A stretch of DNA of 64,000 bases, from assembly GCA_036365455.1 (NCBI GenBank), contig JAWQUS010000022.1:7254001-7318000 (forward strand), given 5' to 3'. The translations under genes were made by a program, and so were the position numbers. The stretch is from Macrosoma leucophasiata (Eukaryota; Arthropoda; Insecta; Lepidoptera; Hedylidae). Positions 31,601-37,289 of this stretch are shown one piece after another. The notes beneath the pieces were generated by a model. That model was given only the letters and a program-made list of their open reading frames with translations. It was not told the origin of the DNA and searched no databases. How positions within the stretch are numbered: position 1 is the stretch's first letter; each line of letters opens with the position of its first letter.

Positions 31601-34260
31601 GGGCCATGCGCGCTTCATCGAAGTACAATAAACCCTGTAAAACAAAAATATGTAAAAAATACATACCGGTTCCCGTAAAATTTTCTGCAACCTCTCCTGT
31701 ATTGTTTTGCCTTTCTTAGGTCGTAACAGCATATACACTTTAGCTATTTTGCAGGATCTGTAAATTTTCATTCATTCATTTTTTTATATGTGATGGAAGT
31801 GGGCAACAAGCATGCAGCTCACATTAATGTTAAGTGATGACTGCAGCCTATAGACACCCACACAAAGACCAAGGTCAAAATGCAGATGCGTTACCACTCC
31901 TGAAGTCTAAGGTGTTATGCCTCTGTGCCGCAAATTACAGGGCCGTACATTACCACCTGACCGGAACATGATAGTGCTGAACACTACAATTTAGTGGCAA
32001 GTAGGTATATTAGGTAATGCGGTGGTGCCTACGCCCACGAGCTCCGTCAGTGAAGCTCTACCACCAACAAAAAGTTTTGAAGTTAATGTTTTGGCGCGAT
32101 TGGAAAAAACTGAGGAGAGTGAATTTTTAAAATGCGCGCGTACACCAACAGGTAAAAGTGTATTAAGTTAGTTTTTTTTTTTTGTTATTATGGCATCGCT
32201 ATTACGCATATTGCCAGTGTCAAGTAAAACGATATTTCGTATTTATTTAAGCAGCGTAAAAGTTAGTATAATATAGTCATCAAGTATATGTAAGTATTAA
32301 GTATAGTTATCAAGTATAATATGTCAGTCAAGTGAGTTACAGTCAAGTTATTCGAGTAAAGCGATGGCTACTTTACCATAACATTTACAATGAAGTTTTG
32401 GAGGCAACCTGAAAGGTCGTGTTTTCGCACTGTTATTCTATTTCACTATACACGGGCACTGTAATAAACTTATATCAAACAAAATGCCACCAACTTTATT
32501 CAATATAACTTAAAAATACATCAAGAAAATTAAATAAAATAAGAGCACCATACGCCTCTTTCAAGGTTCCCGCCAAAACCAATGAAGTTAGTTGCTAAAC
32601 ATATAACAGCAACAAACAGTCTGAAGTTGCTAAACCAACCAGGTTTTTTTTTTAATTTAAAGGCATCGCTTGTTGCATATTGCCAGCGTCAATTAAAACG
32701 ACGTATTCGTAATAAGCAACGTAAAAGTCAGTCAGTCAATTTATCAGTCCGTCAGTCAGAGTCACAGTAATTCGAGTAAAGCGATGGCTGTTTTATATTA
32801 TTTCGCATTAACACATGCTTGTGAAATATATTTTATTTTTAAAGAAAAATGGAAAGAAAATTTTGACTTCAGGCGACACTCGAACTCGCGGCCTACTGGG
32901 AATCTAGTCCAGCCGCTCGCTTAGTTGGTAATAGATGGCGCTGCTGCTACCATAAAGCAATGCAATAGATGTGAAGGAAAGATTTGACAAATCAGGCAGG
33001 GCTTCAGTAGCTCAATTGGAAGAGCGGCTGGACTAGATTCCCAGTAGGCCGCGAGTTCGAGTCTCGCCTGAAGTCAAATTTTTCTTTCCATTTTTCTTTA
33101 AAAATAAAAGCGATGGCTACTTTACCAGAACATTTACACAATGAAGATTTGGAGGTAACCCGAAAGAACGTGTTTTCGCACTGTTATTCTATTTCACTAT
33201 ACACGAGCACTGCAATAAGCCTATATCAAACAAAATGCCACCAACTTTATTTCATATAACTCAAATTTACACCACGAAAATGAAATAAATTAAGAGCACC
33301 ATTCACGCTTTCCGCCAAAAACTCCAACCAGTTTTGGTTACTATGGTTACAAGTAAACATAGTAACCAAAAACATACCAAATAAAGTTATTAATTCAATC
33401 GTTTAATTATACAGACGACGGTTACAAATAGATATTTATATTATTTATTGATAATTTATCGGTAAAAATATTTATTTCGAATCAGAATCAGAATCAGAAA
33501 CTCATTTATTCATTTAGGGTGACAGGCACCTCTTATGACACGTCAAAAACAAACAAAATAAATTAAAGCGAAAAACAATTGATATATATGTCAAACAAGA
33601 TAAAAAATATATGTAAAGTCAAGAATATCGCTAAGATAAAACTAAATGTAATAAACTAATGTAAAAGTATATCAGTAGAATGTCCCTTTTCCCCTTTACA
33701 AACTGATAACAAAGAGTAAAAAGAAAAGAAAAAGAGTCATTCTTTGTCATTCACCGGCAAAGTTCCAAAGGCCAATATGATCTGTGAAAAACTTGCCGGA
33801 AAAAACTAAGTCGGCTCTTTTAAAAATATCTATATCTAATAATTAAAATATTAGCGGTAATCGTGGTTTAAATAAAACTACATTGTTTCAAGTGTATTTA
33901 TAGATTTAAGGTTAATATTGTCGGTGTGTATTTTTTTTTATAATGGTAGTGGCAAACAAGGATACAGTTACTGTTTACAGTTCACAAGTATATTAGGTAA
34001 TGCGGTGGTGCCTCCGCCCGCGAGCACCGTCACTGGAGTTTGAGCACTGCTTGTTTGCCATCAAAATAACATAAAAAAGTTAAGTCATACCTTATTAGTT
34101 TTTCAATAAGTTGCTTCCCGAGAAATCCGGAGCCTCCTGTCACGAACACCACCGATCCTTCGTAGAAATTGGCGACTTCTGACTCTCCTTTATCTACCCT
34201 TTCTTTCATCCACTCCTGTTTTGATGATAGCTCCTCTTCTAAAGACAGCATCTTATCCAT
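16273..34260 (-). CDS. FAR1: fatty acyl-CoA reductase, complete, 10 coding exons
   Basis: FARs reduce fatty acyl-CoA to fatty alcohol with NADPH, usually at the ER or peroxisome membrane, for waxes, hydrocarbon precursors or moth pheromones. Exons (descending): 34260-34091, 31757-31667, 26378-26241, 25195-25071, 24648-24490, 23854-23745, 22620-22553, 20665-20470, 19226-19046, 16639-16273. All introns are GT-AG with consistent phases. The sum is 1605 nt, 534 residues plus stop, a normal family length. Residues 41-48 are TGGSGFLG (nucleotide-binding Rossmann motif); Y237-TFT-K241 is the YxxxK catalytic pair; about 413-500 is the FAR_C-like domain; about 480-534 is strongly hydrophobic (membrane anchor). 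The first Met follows a TTTTAG acceptor by two bases, so a 5' non-coding exon lies upstream. Introns are full of TEs. Which substrate it uses cannot be read from the sequence. Confidence 0.93.
16651..16785 (-). mobile_element. LINE 3'-type repeat in FAR1 intron 9
   Basis: AATCAGAAACTCATTTATTC and TTTCCCCTTTACAAACTTAT are shared with 33480-33740. It sits directly at the polypyrimidine side of the exon 10 acceptor. Confidence 0.55.
16861..17709. mobile_element. MITE-B split by MITE-A
   Basis: MITE-B ends (CATAGAGCAACACGGGCC; CCCCGTTGCTCTATG) with the interior CGTAGTAATAGATGATGTTT before and ACAGGCTGTTTTGCATCGGT after the MITE-A at 17058-17617. Confidence 0.8.
17058..17617. mobile_element. MITE-A, long variant
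   Basis: TIR AAAGGAGATGTTGC / GCAACATCTCCTTT. It shares CACATTTAATTCAAACGATT and GTGTACAATACATGGCCGGA with copies at 38562, 49586 and 58172, plus ~90 extra internal bases. Confidence 0.85.
17761..17975 (-). mobile_element. LINE-A 3' end with 16-bp TSD
   Basis: Severely 5'-truncated LINE-A. ATAATAATATGATGTA is duplicated exactly at 17745-17760 and 17976-17991, fixing both boundaries and showing that the LINE-A 3' end carries a TATG-type tail. Confidence 0.88.
18146..18464 (-). mobile_element. S2 tRNA-derived SINE
   Basis: Full-length S2 in reverse; head CTACGCTACTGAGGCAGTT; B box GGAATCGAACCC. Confidence 0.85.
18573..19018. mobile_element. MITE-F, TIR element with TAA TSD
   Basis: Inverted ends GGGGGCGTCCATAAATTACG and CGTAATTTATGGACGCCCCC, flanked by TAA on both sides (18570-18572, 19019-19021). 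446 bp, no transposase. This end sequence is widespread in insects. It ends 25 bases from the FAR1 exon 9 donor. Confidence 0.85.
19046..19226 (-). CDS. FAR1 coding exon 9
   Basis: 181 nt: VMQSLSQNELTDLIPT ... FTFLTWLIHYIPAMMVDLVL. Hydrophobic second half. Acceptor TTTCAG, donor GTTTGT (weaker). Confidence 0.88.
19281..19574 (-). mobile_element. S1 SINE-like copy
   Basis: Full-length S1 in reverse, with ACAATGACCAGAGGTC subtype text. Confidence 0.87.
19581..19908. mobile_element. MITE-G
   Basis: Ends ATGGCATCACTTTTTATGCA and TGAATAACAGCGATGCCATA are inverted repeats. Interior AAAGCGATGGCTACTTTACC and GTGTTTTCGCACT recur at 32184, 32655 and 37985 (inverted). Confidence 0.7.
19984..20460. mobile_element. 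S5 inverted pair with two tRNA-Tyr-like bodies
   Basis: A complete reverse S5 (tRNA-like part 20070-20140) is followed by a forward tRNA-like part at 20358-20434. Forward part: A box TAGCTCAATTGG, T arm GCGAGTTCGAGTCTCGC and acceptor halves ACTTCAG / CTGAAGT pair as in a tRNA; the sequence resembles insect tRNA-Tyr but with an altered anticodon loop. Ends 9 bases from the FAR1 exon 8 donor. Confidence 0.75.
20470..20665 (-). CDS. FAR1 coding exon 8
   Basis: 196 nt: LFLGAGLGLIHVF ... DFIPVDYVNNATIVAA ... YTISSNRNPSDK. IPVDYVVN-type motif is conserved in FARs. Donor GTAAGT. Confidence 0.93.
20813..20955 (+). mobile_element. S3 3' part
   Basis: GGTTGGCCACTAACCCG through GTGCCCAGCAGTGGGACGTA to GCCATTATTTATATT. 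5S head missing. Confidence 0.75.
21099..21466 (-). mobile_element. S3 5S-rRNA-derived SINE, full length
   Basis: Flanked by the 11-bp TSD ACGTCATTTTA (21088-21098 and 21467-21477). In its own sense it starts GAAGCGCGCATGGCCCAGCG and contains GGTTAAGCAC, GGGCGCGGTCGGGTAG and GATGGGTGACCGC, closely following the internal control region of 5S rRNA. It ends in an ATT repeat. Confidence 0.88.
21478..22552. other. FAR1 intron 7 remainder
   Basis: 21478-21700 resembles repeat P (CCGAATACTCAAATGCCACT; AAGCTATCTCTGTCGTTTGC). The rest shows no recognised element or coding signal. Confidence 0.4.
22553..22620 (-). CDS. FAR1 coding exon 7
   Basis: 68 nt: VLASSHEPGPGWLDENAIF. Acceptor TTACAG, donor GTAAGT. 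A LINE-A copy ends 30 bases upstream in the intron. Confidence 0.9.
22651..23548 (-). pseudogene. LINE-A copy, truncated and frameshifted
   Basis: Same family as 50394-52051. From 23525 downward the minus strand reads RT text (MRMGDLVVNCLIYADDAVMV ... LLYGSESWVCKKEHESKLN). The Y-A-D-D box is present but the N-terminal RT is absent. Frameshifts occur relative to LINE-A, including one in the FERDEQRTNARVVVD region and a ~10-base loss near 23047. Imperfect TSD (TCAATTA). It lies in FAR1 intron 6, same strand as the gene. Confidence 0.85.
23745..23854 (-). CDS. FAR1 coding exon 6 (catalytic YxxxK)
   Basis: 110 nt: FKKEWPNSYTFTKCMAEEII ... CVVRPAV. Carries the catalytic Tyr and Lys. Acceptor TTCCAG, donor GTATAT. 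Confidence 0.93.
23919..24056. mobile_element. Palindromic MITE
   Basis: Ends ACCCTAAAATCAGAGGCGAT (approx.) and CGCCCCTAATTTTAGGGT are inverted, with GATATCGGGAC / GTCCCGATATC further in. ~138 bp in FAR1 intron 5. Confidence 0.6.
24161..24250 (-). mobile_element. S3 3' fragment
   Basis: CCCACTGCTGGGCACGAGTC and TACTCCACCACGCTGCTCCA. Only ~90 bases remain. Confidence 0.65.
24490..24648 (-). CDS. FAR1 coding exon 5
   Basis: 159 nt: CMVYISTAYSQATNSRL ... DGIMEM-type end. VYISTAY is the conserved Ser-containing strand of the reductase fold. Donor GTAAGT. Confidence 0.92.
24833..25020 (+). repeat. GC-rich duplicated LINE-like block
   Basis: GCCCGGGGAAYRAGGAGCTC plus GATCCACCATCCCA appears twice (24850-24897 and 24929-24976), a ~79-bp tandem duplication. 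Similar in style to LINE-R 5' sequence (TTCGGGGGCAGATAGGCCC at 4270). It ends 50 bases from exon 4. Confidence 0.5.
25071..25195 (-). CDS. FAR1 coding exon 4
   Basis: 125 nt: VNYIFHAASTTHFELPLKLA ... NVRGTREV. Acceptor TTGCAG, donor GTAGGT. Confidence 0.92.
25288..25471. mobile_element. hAT MITE, complete, 8-bp TSD
   Basis: Ends CAGAGGTTCCCAAACTA and TTTGGGAATCACTG; TTGTAGAC duplicated exactly at 25280-25287 and 25472-25479. 184 bp. Same family as the larger element at 10059-11129, which shows what its ancestor looked like before being loaded. Confidence 0.9.
25472..25640 (+). repeat. Possible LINE-R C-terminal scrap
   Basis: 25577-25632 reads like RWPPTKSTNYLVKIAD, recalling the LINE-R motif RPPxRWTDDLxK. 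Short and broken. Confidence 0.35.
25641..26012 (+). repeat. Repeat Q copy
   Basis: ATTATTTAGGGTACCTCGCC through GAAATTAAAAGGAAAACTAT, parallel to 14120-14450. Confidence 0.6.
26013..26240. other. FAR1 intron 3 end
   Basis: 26080-26120 (ACTGAGCGTGGCCCAACACG) resembles the GTGCGTGTCGGGC motif common near repeat insertions in this window. Otherwise nothing. Confidence 0.35.
26241..26378 (-). CDS. FAR1 coding exon 3
   Basis: 138 nt: VFDSLRKGQPKF... EGDVADLGIGISEKDW. Five codons longer than FAR2 exon 3, in the loop before EGD. Donor GTAAGA. Confidence 0.9.
26412..26775 (+). mobile_element. S3 5S-rRNA-derived SINE, full length
   Basis: Starts GAAGCGCGCATGGCCCGGCA; 5S-like region 26455-26506 (GGTTAAGCACTACGGGCGCG, GATGGGTGACCGC); ends GCCATTATTATTATAA. 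Confidence 0.87.
26776..27066 (+). mobile_element. S1 SINE-like copy
   Basis: Full-length S1 inserted directly at the end of S3, from CTGGTATTAGAGCTCCAGTG to ATTACATAAAAA. Confidence 0.85.
27067..27375. other. No recognised feature
   Basis: AT-rich. GGGCCCTAACGGAAGACCAG near 27280 hints at an eroded MITE end. Confidence 0.35.
27376..27422. repeat. S5 end motif
   Basis: TATTATTTCGCATTAACACA followed by TGCTTGTGAAATATA. The same text appears inverted at 27865-27905, bracketing a LINE-R piece. Confidence 0.7.
27423..27830 (+). pseudogene. LINE-R (RTE-like) RT C-terminal fragment
   Basis: Frame 27438-27812 reads MGLIRRLKVTKRAMERAMLG ... RNEEIR ... LKWQWAGHIARR ... RWTDDLVKVAG ... WTYFG, the conserved C-terminus of RTE-like endonuclease-RT proteins, followed by a GATGATGATGAT tail. 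The catalytic parts are absent. 5' truncation sits exactly at the S5 end motif. Confidence 0.85.
27826..28170 (+). mobile_element. S5 unit, forward
   Basis: AAGCATGTGTTAATGCGAAA, TTACGATATTCAATAAACTG, GGTTGCCTAACTAGCATAGT, then the tRNA-like body 28064-28139 and the TTTCTTTCCATTTTTCTTTA tail. Confidence 0.78.
28345..28449 (+). mobile_element. MITE-D copy
   Basis: CGACACGGTATTCAGGGTCC ... GACAGCGCCCTAACT. Joined directly to an S1. Confidence 0.6.
28450..28972 (+). mobile_element. S1 (old copy) split by MITE-B
   Basis: CGCCAAATGGTAGTGAG before and GTAGTGAGCAATATCGTGTT after the MITE-B are one S1. It continues to ACTGTTACATAAAA. Confidence 0.75.
28471..28773. mobile_element. MITE-B, complete, with 8-bp TSD
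   Basis: Ends CATAGAGCAACACGGGCC and GTTGTTGCTCTATG; GTAGTGAG duplicated at 28463-28470 and 28774-28781. It contains an extra small hairpin near 28725-28750 (GCCTGCGTATGGCTTACGCA). Confidence 0.88.
29018..29310 (+). mobile_element. S1 SINE-like copy
   Basis: Full-length S1 with a 16-A tail, close to the family consensus. Confidence 0.88.
29484..29700 (+). mobile_element. S4 tRNA-like SINE
   Basis: Head GACCCGGTTAGTCCAGCGGT, B box GGTTCGATCCC, CCGCGCCGGGAC pairing with the start. Body shared with 11324-11546. Confidence 0.8.
29827..29996 (-). mobile_element. S1 3' part
   Basis: TTTTTTTTTATGTAATGGAA to GTGCCGGAAATTACA; the 5' half is missing. Confidence 0.8.
29997..30286. other. No recognised feature
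   Basis: AT-rich intron 2 DNA. Confidence 0.4.
30290..30358. repeat. Near-perfect hairpin
   Basis: AATATTTCCCACAAAAAAAC and GTTCTTTTGTGGGAAATATT are inverted around ATAATTATA. Stem about 28 bp. Confidence 0.75.
30515..30640 (+). mobile_element. S3 3' fragment
   Basis: CCACCCACCTCCAGCAATCC to GCCATTATTATT. Confidence 0.7.
30641..31123 (+). mobile_element. Helitron-like repeat split by S5
   Basis: Right end CGAAGCCGGGGCGGGCCGCT matches the Helitron end at 13826 but with CTACT instead of CTAGT. The left part GCTACATTATCCACGGGTAA is separated by the S5 at 30703-30912. Confidence 0.5.
30703..30912 (+). mobile_element. S5 unit, internally deleted
   Basis: End motif GCATTAACACATGCTTGTGA joined to GCTGCTGCTACCATAAAGCA and the tRNA-like body 30810-30884. 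The S5 middle is missing. Confidence 0.75.
31124..31227. other. Helitron end trace and spacer
   Basis: GCAATACGAAATTTGCCGAG then TCAGCTAGT at 31157-31165 is the terminus of a first-type Helitron. Confidence 0.4.
31229..31618 (-). mobile_element. S3 with 13-bp TSD and 5' duplication
   Basis: CGAAGTACAATAA flanks it at 31216-31228 and 31619-31631. Its own 5' end has the 21-base start repeated (CGCTGGGCCATGCGCGCTTC twice, 31577-31616). Contains the 5S-like region. Confidence 0.87.
31667..31757 (-). CDS. FAR1 coding exon 2
   Basis: 91 nt: SCKIAKVYMLLRPKKGKT... Acceptor TTACAG, donor GTATGT. Same length as FAR2 exon 2. Confidence 0.92.
31778..32075 (-). mobile_element. S1 close to FAR1 exon 2 acceptor
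   Basis: Full-length S1 in reverse. Its A tail is ~20 bases upstream (in gene sense) of the exon 2 acceptor, within reach of the branch-point zone. Confidence 0.87.
32184..32580 (+). mobile_element. MITE-G copy
   Basis: TTATGGCATCGCTATTACGC to CAAGGTTCCCGCCAAAACC; contains ATAGTTATCAAGTAT repeats. Confidence 0.65.
32655..33330 (+). mobile_element. MITE-G copy split by S5 pair
   Basis: GGCATCGCTTGTTGCATATT ... GAGTAAAGCGATGGCT at 32789, then the S5 pair, then AAGCGATGGCTACTTTACCA resumes at 33109. AGCGATGGCT is present on both sides, a 10-bp TSD. Confidence 0.75.
32793..33108. mobile_element. S5 inverted pair with TSD
   Basis: A reverse tRNA-like part (32866-32920) and a forward one (32998-33074) face each other; the outer ~85 bases on each side are inverted repeats (TTTTTAAAGAAAAATGGAAA and its complement). 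Flanked by AGCGATGGCT. Confidence 0.8.
33331..33479. other. No recognised feature
   Basis: AT-rich with a small inverted repeat TTGGTTACTATGGTTAC / GTAACCAA at 33342-33372. Confidence 0.4.
33480..33740 (-). mobile_element. LINE 3'-type repeat
   Basis: GAATCAGAAACTCATTTATT, GGGTGACAGGCACCTCTTAT and TTTCCCCTTTACAAACTGAT. Longer than the copy at 16651. Confidence 0.55.
33935..34045 (-). mobile_element. S1, internally deleted
   Basis: GTAGTGGCAAACAAGG joined to GTATATTAGGTAATGCGGTG; only ~110 bases of S1 remain in FAR1 intron 1. Confidence 0.7.
34091..34260 (-). CDS. FAR1 coding exon 1
   Basis: MDKMLSLEEELSS... to the Rossmann motif VTGGSGFLGKQLIEKL. Preceded by a T-run plus AG; donor GTATGA. 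Ends in phase 2 (AG|A = Arg). Confidence 0.9.
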
Positions 34261-34274
34261 AACTAAAAAAAAAA

Positions 34275-34526
34275 CGGTGAAGTGCGTGTCGGGCTACGCG
34301 CAGTCTCGCTAAAATTTGAGAACGGCTGGACCGATTTGGCTGATTTTGGTATTGAATGATTTTCGGAAATACAGGAAAGGTTTCAAAGGTAAGAAAATAT
34401 GAAGAAATTGAAGAGAAATAGTAAAAACCACAATTTCATTTTTCCATACAAATAGTCCGTATCTATCAAACCTTTGACACATTATTTCTCATTGTGAGGC
34501 AATACGAAGTTTTCCGGGTCAGCTAG
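34275..34526 (+). mobile_element. Non-autonomous Helitron
   Basis: GAACGGCTGGACCGATTTGG ... CCGGGTCAGCTAGT. It lies immediately upstream of the FAR1 first coding exon. Confidence 0.72.
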
Positions 34527-34539
34527 TATAACATATATA

Positions 34540-34844
34540 TTATTATTCAAATCTATTATGACGATAAAATATAATCATATTAATTATTATAATATATGAG
34601 TATAAATTTTAATAAAGCATTAGGTATGATATAAATAGATAATAATGTGCTGATTACTGATTTTTTTTGTGACCTAGACATCACGTAACGTACTTCTTTA
34701 TTATCATATAAACTACTATGTATTTACTTTATATTTACTACTACGTATTTACTTTTTATTATAATTATGTCATTTGATATTATAGGAATTTTATTATACC
34801 TAAACATTTAATTTAACATTATTTTGTAGGTATTTAAATAATCT
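34540..34844. other. No recognised feature
   Basis: Very AT-rich unique-looking DNA. Confidence 0.45.
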
Positions 34845-35084
34845 TTTTTTATGTAATGAATGTGGCAAACAAGTTTAGTATGCAGTTCACATTGATGTTA
34901 AGTGATGACTGCAGCCTATAGACACCCACACAAGGACCAGAGGTGTAATGCAGATGCGTTACCACTTCTGAGGCCTATGGTGTTTGCCTCTGTGCCGGAA
35001 ATTACGGGGCCGTACATTACCACCTGACCGGAACACAATAGTACTGAACATTACCATTTAGCGGCAAGTATATACCTATGTAAC

Positions 35085-35452
35085 GGAACTTCACGCCTGT
35101 AATCCCCAAAGGGGTAAGCAGAGGTGAATGCATGCATTCAAGCCATAGAGCAACACCAGTCCGCCGCGGCCGGTGGCTCGTGTTGCTCTATGATTCAAGC
35201 ATACATGCAAACACCCACTATTCGCCGTTTACGTTTTGGCTCATGTAACAGGTGGCGAGCCTGTTGACATCGCCGGGCACATAACCAAACTTCGAGATAC
35301 TGGGAACTTTCTAGAAAATGGAAAAATCCCAATAGAACCGGAGATAAAAGACTTTACACCATTATCTCTGATAAACTCCTACCCGGGAATCGAACCCAGA
35401 ACCTCAGCGTAGTAGAAGTGGCCTGCTTTCACTAGGCTAACGAGGCAGTTAA
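35085..35452 (-). mobile_element. S2 carrying a 49-bp MITE-B
   Basis: S2 in reverse, CGGAACTTCACGCCTG to CTAACGAGGCAGTT, interrupted at 35144-35192. Confidence 0.83.
35144..35192. mobile_element. Minimal 49-bp MITE-B with 8-bp TSD
   Basis: CATAGAGCAACACCAGTCC ... GGCTCGTGTTGCTCTATG with CCGCGG in the middle; nearly all of it is terminal sequence of MITE-B. ATTCAAGC flanks it exactly (35136-35143, 35193-35200). Confidence 0.88.
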
Positions 35453-35560
35453 TATTTCTTGAATTAGTTAATAGTTATAAGTATATATGTATATTAGGTA
35501 ATGCGGTGGTGCCTACTCCCGCGAGCTCCGGCCCTGGAGCACTACCACCAGTAAAAATTA

Positions 35561-35835
35561 TCGCGTAGTGGTAGTTTTATCGCGCGACGCTGCTGCCTAT
35601 CCCGCGTTTTTATATTTACTACTGCCCTCAGACAAACAAAATAAATAATAGTGACCAGCAATTGACATACAACCTACATGTCAAACTACAAATGAGAAAA
35701 ATTATAAGTAATGGAGAAAATCACTAGGATAAGACTAAATATAATATACACATACAAAAAAAAATAATAATAAAAAAAAATGAAAAACAAATGAACATAA
35801 GCATAAAGCGTAAACTGTTTAACACATGTGTACTA
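35561..35835. other. No clear feature
   Basis: 35625-35760 shares weak text with LINE 3' repeats (GACAAACAAAATAAATAATA). AT-rich, no gene. Confidence 0.35.
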
Positions 35836-36072
35836 TAGGTCGCGCCACGTAAAAAGAACGCTGGAAGAAAGTAGAAGGGATGTGTTCGCGCATCGGTACA
35901 CTCGCGCACGAAAGTACTAGCCCTATTGGTTTATTTTTGACCTAGCTTTCGCTTGCGGTTTCGTGTATTGGTAGGCAGATTGAAAACTATATTACATAGA
36001 ATAACATAAAATGAAATAAAAACACATGACGCGCAGCTTGACCGCCAGCGTTCTTTTACGTGGCGCGACCTA
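35836..36072. mobile_element. MITE-I, mariner-like
   Basis: Inverted ends TAGGTCGCGCCACGTAAAAA and CTTTTACGTGGCGCGACCTA, interior identical in layout to 61825-62062. TA target preference fits Tc1/mariner. 237 bp. Confidence 0.85.
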
Positions 36073-36730
36073 TACCCGTACTCACATATGGATGCCAGAC
36101 CTGGGCACTCAACAAATCGCATTATTTGAAACTCGAGACATGTCAAAACGCTATGCTGAGAAGTATGATGGGGAAAAGACTGAAAGACAAAATAAGAACT
36201 ACAACTATTAGGAAACTTTTTACTGGTGGTAGAGCTCCAGTGACGGAGCTCGCGGGCGTAGGCACCACCGCATTACCTAATATACTTGCCGCTAAATGGT
36301 AGTGTTCAGCACTATCGTGTTCCGGTCAGGTGGTAATGTACGGCCCTGTCATTTCAGGCACAGAGGCCATAACACCTTAGGACTCAGGAGTGGCAGCGCA
36401 TCTGCATTTTGACCTCTGGTCATTGTGTGGGTGTCTATAGGCTGCAGTCATCACTTAACATCAATGTGAACTGCATGCTTGTTTGCCACTTTTATTACAT
36501 AAAAAAAAACACACACAAGAACAAAAGATGTCACAATCACCATCAAAAAGCTGAAGTGTAAATGGGCAGGACATACTATCAGGGGAATAGACAAGTGGTC
36601 GAAATTAGTGATGAACTGGTTCATAGGCAACAGGAAACGAAAGAGAGGCAGACCACTCAGGCGATGGGATGACGAAATTCGGAATCAGTTGGAGGAGGCC
36701 TTTGCTATAAAAAGCACACATATATGACAA
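36073..36730 (+). pseudogene. LINE-B RT C-terminal fragment split by S1
   Basis: 36073-36220 reads PVLTYGCQTWALNKSHYLKL ... MMGKRLKDKIRTTTI. After the S1 insertion, 36520-36725 continues VTITIKKLKCKWAGH ... RKRGRPLRRWDDEIRNQLEE. This is a typical C-terminus of a non-LTR endonuclease-RT, distinct from LINE-A and LINE-R. Catalytic regions are absent. Confidence 0.82.
36221..36509 (+). mobile_element. S1 inside LINE-B
   Basis: Full-length S1, TACTGGTGGTAGAGCTCCAG to ATTACATAAAAAAAAA. Confidence 0.88.
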
Positions 36731-36980
36731 CTAATAAAAAAACTAAATATCTAAACCGATTGTGAAATTATCTGATAGAAGGCTAATAAATAAATAAAAA
36801 TACAGGTGCCTAAATATATCAGTAGATGTCGCATGGGAAATACGACATTCTACTCTTTCTTTTACAAACTTAAAACAAAAAGTAAAGAGGAAAAAAAAAA
36901 CCAGTCAAGTGCGTGTCGGGCCACGAGCAGTGTTTCTTTTTCGTAGTTTTTAAGTTTGATTATTGTAATAAAAAAAAAAC
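36731..36980. repeat. LINE-type tail remnant
   Basis: TTCTACTCTTTCTTTTACAA and AAAACAAAAAGTAAAGAGG recall the 33700 repeat. CAAGTGCGTGTCGGGCCACG follows. Confidence 0.4.
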
Positions 36981-37156
36981 ATTTTTTTTTTTCTATGTAA
37001 TAAAATTGGCAAACAAGCATGCAGTTCACATTCATGTTAAGTGAAGACTGCAGCCTATAGACACCCACACAATGACCAGAGGTCAAAATGCAGATGCGCT
37101 GCCACTCCTGAGGCATTAGGTGTTATGCCTCTGTGCCGGAAATTACAGGGCCGTAT
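36981..37156 (-). mobile_element. S1 3' half
   Basis: From TTTCTATGTAATAAAATTGG to AATTACAGGGCCGTA. Confidence 0.82.
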
Positions 37157-37194
37157 TTTCTATGGAGTTCTTCAAAGAATTCGAGTCAGTATTA

Positions 37195-37265
37195 CATCTG
37201 GTCGACTGTTACTCGCAAAATAAAAGCCAACTTAGGTGTGATAGTTTTCCTTTTAATTTCGTTCT
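37195..37265 (-). repeat. Repeat Q fragment
   Basis: AAAGCCAACTTAGGTGTGAT and TTTCCTTTTAATTTCGTTC are the reverse of 25930-25965. Confidence 0.55.
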
Positions 37266-37289
37266 AAGAAGCTACTACTACTAAGAAGC

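Larger units (their letters stand above)
34845..35560 (-). mobile_element. S1 split by S2
   Basis: 34845-35075 and 35490-35560 are the two parts of one reverse S1 (ATTTAGCGGCAAGTATATAC | GTATATTAGGTAATGCGGTG). Confidence 0.8.
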
